DNA of 64,000 nt from Streptomyces mangrovisoli. GTDB lineage: Bacteria > Actinomycetota > Actinomycetes > Streptomycetales > Streptomycetaceae. Position numbers and translations under genes: made by a program. Numbering within the stretch: position 1 is the stretch's first letter; every line of letters begins with the position of its first letter. Below the pieces are notes generated by a model. It searched no databases. It was not told where the DNA came from and worked only from the letters and a program-made list of their open reading frames with translations. The stretch covers positions 1 to 64,000 of the forward strand of contig NZ_LAVA02000035.1 of NCBI RefSeq assembly GCF_000974985.2. The letters run 5' to 3'. Shown here piece after piece: positions 50,913 through 58,119 of this stretch.

Positions 50913-51206
50913 AAGCCCTCCTTGGGCCCAAAGGGTTGCCCTGCTCCAGAACCTGCAAGTGTGAAACAGTGCCGCACAACTGCATATGTCTGAAAACGAC
51001 GAGAGCCCGCGGTCACATGCTCCGCAGGCTCTGTACTGCAAGGGAAACCAAACTGCAACTTGCGGCGAGCCTAGCACGCGGGCCGCGGAATGCAATAGAG
51101 GTCAAGATCACGTCACTCGGACGTTTGAACGTCACGGACTCGGAGTGACGTCGCCGGACGAGGGGGCGAGGGCGGCACCGTACCGGACGGGGTCTAGTCT
51201 CGCGAT
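50913..51206. other. Intergenic region of csp and mqnA with nested palindromes
   Basis: This 294-bp gap serves two divergent genes. On the csp side it probably holds a long 5' leader. At 51111-51118 and 51143-51150 are 8-bp inverted arms (CGTCACTC / GAGTGACG). Inside them is a second perfect palindrome, GACGTT-TG-AACGTC (51120-51133). The A/T content is higher around 50950-51000, a fitting place for the csp promoter. Confidence 0.55.
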
Positions 51207-52055
51207 GTGGACAATTCTCGCATCCGGCCGCGCGTCGGCCACATCCAGTTCCTGAACTGCCTGCCCCTGTACTGGGGGCTCGCGAGAACGGGCACCCTCC
51301 TCGACTTCGAGCTCACCAAGGACACCCCCGAGAAGCTCAGCGAGCAGCTGGTCCGAGGCGACCTCGACATCGGCCCCGTCACCCTGGTCGAGTTCCTGAA
51401 GAACGCCGACGACCTCGTCGCCTTCCCCGACATCGCCGTCGGCTGCGACGGCCCGGTGATGTCGTGCGTGATCGTCTCCCAGGTCCCGCTGGACCGCCTC
51501 GACGGCGCCCGGGTCGCCCTCGGCTCGACCTCCCGCACCTCGGTCCGCCTCGCCCAGCTGCTCCTGGCGGAACGGTTCGGCGTGCAGCCGGAGTACTACA
51601 CCTGCCCGCCCGACCTCAGCCTGATGATGCAGGAGGCGGACGCGGCCGTGCTGATCGGCGACGCCGCCCTGCGCGCCAACCTCATCGACGGCCCGCGCTA
51701 CGGCCTCGCCGTGCACGACCTCGGCACGCTCTGGAAGGAGTGGACGGGGCTGCCGTTCGTCTTCGCGGTCTGGGCGGCGCGCCGGGACTACCTGGAGCGC
51801 GCGCCGCAGATCACCCGCAAGGTCCACGAGGCCTTCCTCGCCTCCCGCAACCTCTCCCTGGAGGAGGTCGGCAAGGTCGCCGAGCAGGCCGCCCGCTGGG
51901 AGGAGTTCGACGAGCAGGTCCTGGAGCGGTACTTCACGACGCTCGACTTCCGCTTCGGCGCGGCCCAGTTGGAGGCGGTCACCGAGTTCGCCCGCCGGGT
52001 CGGCCCGACGACGGGCTTTCCAGCGGACGTGAAGGTGGAACTGCTTCAGCCGTAA
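51207..52055 (+). CDS. mqnA: Chorismate dehydratase MqnA
   Basis: A 282-residue periplasmic-binding-protein-fold enzyme. It removes water from chorismate to give 3-[(1-carboxyvinyl)oxy]benzoate, the first step of the futalosine pathway. Marks are RVGHIQFLNCLPLYWGL at about 9-25, the DIGPVTLVEFLKN segment, and LGSTSRTSVRLAQLLL. The similar MqnD lacks the N-terminal FLNCLPL. The start is GTG 51207. A Ser/Thr kinase gene and mqnC follow on the same strand. Confidence 0.94.
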   Translation: MDNSRIRPRVGHIQFLNCLPLYWGLARTGTLLDFELTKDTPEKLSEQLVRGDLDIGPVTLVEFLKNADDLVAFPDIAVGCDGPVMSCVIVSQVPLDRLDGARVALGSTSRTSVRLAQLLLAERFGVQPEYYTCPPDLSLMMQEADAAVLIGDAALRANLIDGPRYGLAVHDLGTLWKEWTGLPFVFAVWAARRDYLERAPQITRKVHEAFLASRNLSLEEVGKVAEQAARWEEFDEQVLERYFTTLDFRFGAAQLEAVTEFARRVGPTTGFPADVKVELLQP

Positions 52056-52171
52056 CCTGCATCCGATACATACGGGTTCCACGGCCCGGTCGCGCCGTCA
52101 CGGCCACGCCGTCGCGGCCACGACCGCGGTCATGGATCCCGTACGGGTGGATCGGGGGAGGGGTGGGCGCC

Positions 52172-54268
52172 ATGCAGCCGCTCGGTGCGGACGAACCCAC
52201 CGTCGTGGGGCCCTACCGGCTGCTCGGCCGGCTCGGCTCGGGCGGGATGGGCCGGGTCTATCTGGGCCGCAGCGCGGGCGGCCGTACGGTCGCCGTGAAG
52301 ATCGTGCATCCGCACTTCGCGCTGGACGAGGAGTTCCGGGCCCGCTTCCGGCGGGAGGTCGAGGCCGCCCGCCGGGTCGGCGGGGCCTGGACGGCGCCGG
52401 TCCTGGACGCCGACCCGGACGCGGCCGTCCCCTGGGTCGCCACGGCGTACGCGGCCGGTCCCTCGCTCGCCGCCGCGGTCACCGACGGCGGCCCGCTGCC
52501 CGCGCACTCCGTGCGCGCGCTCGGCGCGGGGCTCGCGGAGGCGCTCGCCGCGGTGCACGAACTGGGCCTGGTGCACCGGGACGTGAAGCCGTCCAACGTG
52601 CTGCTCACCCTGGACGGCCCGCTGCTCATCGACTTCGGCATCGCCCGCGCCACCGACGGCACCGCCTCGATCACCTCCACCGGCGTCTCCATCGGCTCGC
52701 CCGGCTACATGTCGCCCGAGCAGATCCTCGGCAAGGGCGTCACCGGCCAGGCCGACGTCTTCTCGCTGGGCGCGGTGCTGGTCCACGCGGCGACCGGCGA
52801 ACCGCCCTTCCGCGGGGACTCCTCGGCCGCGCTGCTCTACAAGGTCGTCCACGAGGAGCCGGAGCTGGGCGCGGTCGGCGGCGAGCTGCGGGAGCTGGTG
52901 GCTTCCTGCCTGGCCAAGGACCCCGGCACCCGGCCGACGCCCGCGCGGGTGGCCGCCCGGCTGGCGCCCGAGGGCGCGGCCCGCCTGGTCGCCGGCGGCT
53001 GGCTGCCCGGCGCCCTGGTCGAGCAGGTCAGCCGCAGCGCCGTACAACTGCTGAACCTGGAGGCGGCGGGGACGCCCGAGACCCCGCCGTCGGGCCCGGT
53101 GGCCTTCGCCAGTCCGTCGGTGGGGGAGGCGGCGGGCGCGTTCGGGCCGCCGCCCCTGATGCCGGACACCGGCCCGCCCCGTCCGCCTCACCCGCCCGCG
53201 ACCGGGCCGTACGTGCCGGAGCCGCGCGACGCCGTACCGGGACAGGGGCAGGCCGCCGCACCGGGACCGGGTCGGGCCGCGGCGTCAGGGCCGAACCAGG
53301 CCGCCGCACCGGGACCGCACCGGACCGCCGTACCCGGACCCCATCAGGCCGGCCCCGGGCCGCACCCGGCCGTCCCCGGACCGCACCACGCCGGGTCCGG
53401 GCAGGACCGTTTCGCCGGGTTCGGCAAGGAGACCCCGCTCGGCGCCGACACCCCGTTCGGCGCGAACACCGCGCCGGGCACCGGCATGGCGCCCGGCATC
53501 GGTGCCGCGCCGGGCACCGGCACCGCGCCCGGCACGGCGGCCGCGTCCGGAGGCGAGACGCGGCCCGGTACCGGCTCCAGGTCCGGCCGTGGACCGGGCC
53601 GCCTGTCCGTCTCCGTTGCGGCCGACTCCGTGCCCGGGACCGACGGGCGCGGGCGGCGGATGAGCTGCACGGTGGCGCTGGCCGTCGCCGGGGCGCTGGC
53701 CGCGGTGACCGTCGGCTCGGTCTTCGTGTTCGACCTGCTGCCGGGCCACGGCAGCGACAAGGACAGCGCCGGGAGCCCGCCCGGCCGTACGTACTCCTCG
53801 GCCCCTGGTGCCACCGGCGCCGAGCCGACCACCGGCGACGAGCCCACCGTCGGTTCCTCCGACGAGCCCGCCCCGACCACGACCGCGAGCCCCTCCGCGA
53901 GCGGCGGTCCCGGCGCCGTGCCCGCCCGCTATCTCGGCACCTGGGAGGGCCAGGGCACCGGGCTCGGCGGCACCGTGCCCATGGGCACCTTCCGGGTCAC
54001 CGTCCACCAGGCCGCCACCGGCGCGGAGTTGGGCCAGGTGCGCAACACCGACCCGCTCGGCACCAGCGTCTGCGTGGACGTGCTGACCCTGGAGAAGGTG
54101 AGCGGCGGCCGGCTGGTCGCCCGCGCGAAGGGCGCCGACTCCAACCCGGCGACCTGTTCGCAGGCCGCGAGCACGGTCTATCTGACCCCGTCCGGCGACG
54201 GCCTGACATACCGGTCCGACAGCACGGACTCCGGCGAGCCCGAGGCCACGTTGGCCAGGACGGACTGA
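52172..54268 (+). CDS. Membrane Ser/Thr protein kinase with extracellular domain
   Basis: A 698-residue kinase. Residues about 14-265 are a Hanks-type catalytic domain: LGSGGMGRVYLG, AVKIVHPHF with the Lys, HRDVKPSNVLL, LLIDFGIAR and GYMSPEQILG. A long Pro/Gly/Ala-rich linker (about 290-490) follows, then one membrane helix (about 496-520) and an extracellular tail. After a Ser/Thr/Glu-rich spacer this ends in a beta-rich domain of about 110 residues (YLGTWEGQGTGLGGTVPMGTFRVTVH) resembling lipocalin-like kinase sensors. ATG 52172 has GGGGGAGGGG before it. It lies between mqnA and mqnC. Confidence 0.92.
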   Translation: MQPLGADEPTVVGPYRLLGRLGSGGMGRVYLGRSAGGRTVAVKIVHPHFALDEEFRARFRREVEAARRVGGAWTAPVLDADPDAAVPWVATAYAAGPSLAAAVTDGGPLPAHSVRALGAGLAEALAAVHELGLVHRDVKPSNVLLTLDGPLLIDFGIARATDGTASITSTGVSIGSPGYMSPEQILGKGVTGQADVFSLGAVLVHAATGEPPFRGDSSAALLYKVVHEEPELGAVGGELRELVASCLAKDPGTRPTPARVAARLAPEGAARLVAGGWLPGALVEQVSRSAVQLLNLEAAGTPETPPSGPVAFASPSVGEAAGAFGPPPLMPDTGPPRPPHPPATGPYVPEPRDAVPGQGQAAAPGPGRAAASGPNQAAAPGPHRTAVPGPHQAGPGPHPAVPGPHHAGSGQDRFAGFGKETPLGADTPFGANTAPGTGMAPGIGAAPGTGTAPGTAAASGGETRPGTGSRSGRGPGRLSVSVAADSVPGTDGRGRRMSCTVALAVAGALAAVTVGSVFVFDLLPGHGSDKDSAGSPPGRTYSSAPGATGAEPTTGDEPTVGSSDEPAPTTTASPSASGGPGAVPARYLGTWEGQGTGLGGTVPMGTFRVTVHQAATGAELGQVRNTDPLGTSVCVDVLTLEKVSGGRLVARAKGADSNPATCSQAASTVYLTPSGDGLTYRSDSTDSGEPEATLARTD

Positions 54269-54430
54269 TCGTCCGGCCGGGCGACTGACCGGCCGTCCGG
54301 CCGGCCGGTGACCGCATCGGCCGCCACCCGGTGCCTCGGCCCGCCCGGCCCCGGCCCGTCGCCGGTGCCGGGAAAGCGCTGGCGTAGGCTGGTTCGGTCA
54401 GTCCACCCCGTGACGAAAGGGACGCCCCCG

Positions 54431-55645
54431 GTGACCGAGAAGGCCGACCTCCCGTCTGTCGACATCACCGCCGTGCTCGACCGCGCCGCGGCGGGTGGGC
54501 GGATCACGCCCGAGGAGGCGCTCGTCCTCTACCGCGACGCCCCGCTGCACGCGCTGGGCGCCGCCGCCGACGCCGTACGCCGCCGCAAGTACGCCGGGAC
54601 CGAGCACATCGCGACGTACATCATCGAGCGCAACATCAACTACACGAACGTGTGCGTCACGGCGTGCAAGTTCTGCGCCTTCTACGCCGCCCCCAAGGAC
54701 ACCGCCAAGGGCTGGACGCGGGACCTGGACGACATCCTGCGGCGCTGCGCCGAGACCGTCGAACTCGGCGGCACCCAGATCATGTTCCAGGGCGGCCACC
54801 ACCCGGACTTCGGCGTGGAGTACTACGAGAAGCACTTCCGCGCCATCAAGGACGCCTTCCCGCAGCTGGTGATCCACTCGCTGGGCGCGTCCGAGGTCGA
54901 GCACATGGCCCGGATCTCCGGCGTGTCGGTCGAGGAGGCCATCACCCGGATCCACGAGGCCGGTCTCGACTCCTTCGCGGGCGCCGGCGCCGAGCTGCTG
55001 CCGGCCCGTCCGCGCAAGGCCATCGCCCCGCTCAAGGAGAGCGGCGAGCGCTGGCTGGAGATCATGGAGGCCGCGCACGGCCTCGGCGTGGAGTCCACGT
55101 CCACGATGCTGATGGGCACCGGCGAGACCAACGCCGAGCGCATCGAGCACCTGCGGATGATCCGTGACGTGCAGGACCGTACGGGCGGCTTCCGGGCCTT
55201 CATCCCGTACACCTACCAGCCGGAGAACAACCACCTGAAGGGCCGCACCCAGGCCACGATCTTCGAGTACCTGCGGATGATCGCGATCGCCCGCCTGTTC
55301 CTCGACAACGTCCAGCACATCCAGGGCTCCTGGCTGACCACCGGCAAGGACGTCGGCCAGCTCACCCTGCACTACGGCGCCGACGACCTCGGCTCGATCA
55401 TGCTGGAGGAGAACGTCGTCTCCTCCGCCGGTGCCAAGCACCGCTCCAACCGCATGGAGATCATCGAGCTGATCCGCCGGGCGGGCCGGGTGCCGGCGCA
55501 GCGCGCGACGACGTACGAACACCTCGTGGTGCACGACGACCCGGCGAACGACCCGGTCGACGAGCGGGTGATGTCGCACATCTCGTCCACCGCGATCGAG
55601 GGCGGCACGGCCCACCCCGAGCTGAAGATCCTCGCGTCCAACTAG
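54431..55645 (+). CDS. mqnC: Cyclic dehypoxanthinyl futalosine synthase MqnC
   Basis: A 404-residue radical SAM enzyme that closes the ring of dehypoxanthine futalosine. The 4Fe-4S cysteines are C75-x3-C79-x2-C82 (CVTACKFC). FQGGHHPDFGVEYYE near 120 and FAGAGAELL are typical of MqnC. GTG 54431 follows AAAGGGA at normal spacing. A GTG-started gene of amidohydrolase character begins 17 bp after the stop and is probably co-transcribed. Confidence 0.95.
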   Translation: MTEKADLPSVDITAVLDRAAAGGRITPEEALVLYRDAPLHALGAAADAVRRRKYAGTEHIATYIIERNINYTNVCVTACKFCAFYAAPKDTAKGWTRDLDDILRRCAETVELGGTQIMFQGGHHPDFGVEYYEKHFRAIKDAFPQLVIHSLGASEVEHMARISGVSVEEAITRIHEAGLDSFAGAGAELLPARPRKAIAPLKESGERWLEIMEAAHGLGVESTSTMLMGTGETNAERIEHLRMIRDVQDRTGGFRAFIPYTYQPENNHLKGRTQATIFEYLRMIAIARLFLDNVQHIQGSWLTTGKDVGQLTLHYGADDLGSIMLEENVVSSAGAKHRSNRMEIIELIRRAGRVPAQRATTYEHLVVHDDPANDPVDERVMSHISSTAIEGGTAHPELKILASN

Positions 55646-55662
55646 AGCCCACCAGAGGCCCT

Positions 55663-56262
55663 GTGCTCACTCTTCACGTCGCCGAACAGTCGCCCGAGGC
55701 GGCGGTGCTGGCCGACGGCGCGTCCGTCGCCGCCGTCGGTCCCTTCGCGGACCTGGCCGCCGCCCATCCGTCGGCGCGGGTGCGGCGCTGGCCCGGCATC
55801 CTGACGCCGGGTCTGCTGAACCCGTACGGCCCGGAGTTGCTGGAGGGCATGTACCACCCCGACCCGCGCGAGGCCGACGCCCTCGGCACCGAGCCGTTCG
55901 GCGGGGCGCGGGCCCGGGAGATCTTCCGCGCCGATCCGGCGCGTCTCGGCGCGAGCGCGCGGCGCGGGATCCAGCGGATGCTGGCGCACGGCACGGTGGC
56001 GCTCGCCGGGGAGCTGCGGGCGCGGGCCGTGGTGGACGCGGTGCGCCGGGCCGGGCTCGCGGTGGGGCAGCGGCCCGACCGGCTGCCGGGCCCCGCGGCG
56101 CTCTCCCCGACCCCGCTGATCCTGCTGCCGGGGCTGGTGGCGGGCGGCCCCGCCCGGTTCGCCGTGTTCGACGTCGCGGACCGCGCCGACCTGGTCCGGC
56201 GCGGCGCGGGCACCTGCGTGGCGACCGTGATCGGCGGACGGCTGGTGTACCGGGCCCGCTGA
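55663..56262 (+). CDS. Reduced amidohydrolase-like (imidazolonepropionase-like domain) protein
   Basis: A 199-residue protein. The first 60 residues are beta-strands of the composite domain that amidohydrolases carry (VADGASVAAVGPFADLAA, ILTPGLLNPYG). The C-terminal end repeats that fold (VFDVADRADLVRRGAGTCVATVIGGRLVY). The middle is short and lacks the HxH metal motif; LNPYGPELLEGMYHP stands where LxHxH would be. It looks like an amidohydrolase whose barrel has been mostly lost. It starts 17 bp after mqnC, in a pathway that needs an amidohydrolase-type aminofutalosine deaminase. Catalysis is doubtful. Confidence 0.75.
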   Translation: MLTLHVAEQSPEAAVLADGASVAAVGPFADLAAAHPSARVRRWPGILTPGLLNPYGPELLEGMYHPDPREADALGTEPFGGARAREIFRADPARLGASARRGIQRMLAHGTVALAGELRARAVVDAVRRAGLAVGQRPDRLPGPAALSPTPLILLPGLVAGGPARFAVFDVADRADLVRRGAGTCVATVIGGRLVYRAR

Positions 56263-56355
56263 CGACGCTCCACTCGGCTCGCTCCGGCGGGTTGCGTCGC
56301 CCGTTCCGGCGGGGTCCGTCGCCCGTTCCGGCGGGATGCGCCGCCCGCGTTCCGC

Positions 56356-57384
56356 TCAGCCCGCCAGCGCCTTCCCGAACGCCCCCGCGCTCTGCTGCAC
56401 GCCGCTGCAGTCCGTCGCCGCGTCGTCCGAGGCCGCGTCGCCGCCCGTGCACTGCTGATCGCGGAAGGACGACCACATGGACACCCAGGCGATCTTCTTG
56501 GTCTCCGCGAACTTCCGCACCTGCGCGGCGTCGGACAGCGTGAACGTCTCGCCGTGGACGTCGTTGACCCCGATCATCGAGGTGAGCGCCATGCCCTTCC
56601 AGGCGCCCGCGTCGGAGGTGCCGAAGACCTTCCGCAGCTGGGCGTGGGCGGCCGTCGCCGAGGTGACGGCGTAGTCGCCCATGTCGCCGCCGTACGACTC
56701 GCCGTAGTTCATCGTCATCAGATTGACCGTCGAGACCTGGACGTCGAACTTGTTCGCCGACTTCAGCAGGGCGAGGCTGTCCGCGTCGAGCCCTTCGGGC
56801 ATGACGGGGAGCGTGAACGACACCTTCAGAGCGGGCCGTTCCTTCTGCAGTACGGCGATCGCCGCGGACCGCATCGCGACCGAACCGGAATCGGCGAGCT
56901 GGTCCCCCTCGACGTCGAAGTCGGCCTGCGTGGCGCCCGCCGCGTCCAGCGCCTTCCCGTACGCCGCCGCGAGCTGCGTGACGTTCCCGCAGGCCGACGC
57001 GAGTTCCTTGCCGGACGCGCCGCCGAAGGACACCCGCACCGTCGCGCCGTCGGTCTTCAGTTGATCGATCCGGGATTTCACGGCCGCGTTCCCGATGCCG
57101 TACTCGCCGTTCCACTCCGGCGTGCAACTGCTGCCGTCGGAGATCACGAAGGCCAGGTTGTACGTCGTCGGGGAGCCCGCCGCGTCGTTGCCGGAGGCCG
57201 TCGTGGCGCTGACGTACGGCGCGTACGACGTGCCCGACGCCGCCGCGGACGGTGTGCCGCCGCCCTCGGGGGCCCCCGCCGCCGCGTCCGACGTGCCGCC
57301 GCCGGACCCCGAGGAGCACCCCGCGACCGCCACCAGGGCCAACAGCAAGGTGAGCCCGCCGGCCGGCCTCAGGTGATTCCTCAT
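56356..57384 (-). CDS. GH18-like chitinase-type lipoprotein
   Basis: A 342-residue lipoprotein. The signal ends in the lipobox VAGC at about 20-23. A Gly/Ser-rich tether follows. The mature part is a GH18-type barrel: YNLAFVISDG, VRVSFGGASGKELA and the active-site strand ADFDVEGDQL near 170, corresponding to DxxDxDxE with its Glu acid. SFTLPVMPEGL and NLMTMNYGESYGGDMG are later GH18 strands. It resembles small bacterial chitinases of this family, acting on chitin or a similar glycan. The ATG lies at 57384. Confidence 0.87.
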   Translation of the reverse strand: MRNHLRPAGGLTLLLALVAVAGCSSGSGGGTSDAAAGAPEGGGTPSAAASGTSYAPYVSATTASGNDAAGSPTTYNLAFVISDGSSCTPEWNGEYGIGNAAVKSRIDQLKTDGATVRVSFGGASGKELASACGNVTQLAAAYGKALDAAGATQADFDVEGDQLADSGSVAMRSAAIAVLQKERPALKVSFTLPVMPEGLDADSLALLKSANKFDVQVSTVNLMTMNYGESYGGDMGDYAVTSATAAHAQLRKVFGTSDAGAWKGMALTSMIGVNDVHGETFTLSDAAQVRKFAETKKIAWVSMWSSFRDQQCTGGDAASDDAATDCSGVQQSAGAFGKALAG

Positions 57385-57689
57385 CGCACACGCACCCGCT
57401 CTCGTGATTTGTGTCCCAGCATCGAAACAAACTCCGTTCCGCCTCAAAAATCTCTCATACACGCCCGGCGTTCAGGAGAATCGGGAATTCACAGCTAACT
57501 CTGCAGTAGAGGGGGGCGAAGCAGGCAAATCGAGTCGGGCATATCGGGCAATCACCCTGTTTCTTCCCTCCCTGGATCGCGCAGGCGTTCCCGGAACCTC
57601 TCAGGAAGGTGACAGGTTAGGCCGTTCCTCAGGGGTATCTCACAAGAAGGTCGGTTTTGGCCATATAAAGCCTCTCTAACATCCGGGGA
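57385..57689. other. A/T-richer divergent promoter region
   Basis: This 305-bp gap separates the chitinase-like gene from the polysaccharide module. Its A/T content is clearly above average. An ECF-type promoter candidate is listed separately. A TTTTGG-CCATATAAAG stretch at about 57654-57670 lies just before the start of the plus-strand gene. No gene is seen. Confidence 0.5.
57593..57618 (+). promoter_or_regulatory. Possible ECF sigma-factor promoter
   Basis: GGAAC (57593-57597) and GTT (57616-57618) are spaced 18 bases apart, close to the SigR/SigE-like ECF pattern of Streptomyces. It would give a leader of about 65 bases to the ATG at 57690. Short motifs like this can occur by chance. Confidence 0.35.
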
Positions 57690-58103
57690 ATGCATTCCGA
57701 GACCGTCATCGAAAGCCGCGCCGCCGGGAATCGTCGCCGACGCAAACGCGGCAACGGGTCCTCCCCCTCCGGAGGCCCTGTGTTCGTCGACACCTCCGGA
57801 CGCCGGTCCAAGGTGCTGCGTCGTATCGGCCTGCTCGTCGGAACCGTCTGCCTCGGCTACACGGCGGTTCTGGCCATGGCCTTCATGGGCTGGGGCACCT
57901 CGCTCGACCCGTCCTCGCTGCTGCCCTTCGACAGCGGTCAGAGCGCCCAGCGCCCCGGCTTCGGGCAGCAGGGCGGCCTCGGCCGCCAGGCCGGCCGGCC
58001 CACGGCCACGCCCTCGGCCACCTCCGGCTCGTCGTCCACGTCGGTCACCGGCTCGTCCTCGACGGCCGCCTCCGGCTCGTCCGCCGCGGCGACCGCCGGC
58101 TGA
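57690..58103 (+). CDS. Small membrane protein of the polysaccharide module
   Basis: A 137-residue protein. It has a basic cytoplasmic head (NRRRRKRGNG), one membrane helix at about 44-66 (RRIGLLVGTVCLGYTAVLAMAF) and an extracellular Ser/Thr/Ala/Gly-rich tail. No catalytic domain is present. It begins an apparent operon, 16 bp before the deacetylase-glycosyltransferase gene, and could be an accessory or anchor for it. It starts at ATG 57690. I do not recognise a family by sequence. Confidence 0.75.
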   Translation: MHSETVIESRAAGNRRRRKRGNGSSPSGGPVFVDTSGRRSKVLRRIGLLVGTVCLGYTAVLAMAFMGWGTSLDPSSLLPFDSGQSAQRPGFGQQGGLGRQAGRPTATPSATSGSSSTSVTGSSSTAASGSSAAATAG

Positions 58104-58119
58104 CGGGACGCGACCGCAC

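Noticed and set aside
57598..57640. Glycine-riboswitch-like stretch (CTCTCAGGAAGGTGACAG)
   Set aside because: Only a short piece resembles the 3' core. The 5' aptamer part is missing, and the downstream gene is not a glycine gene.
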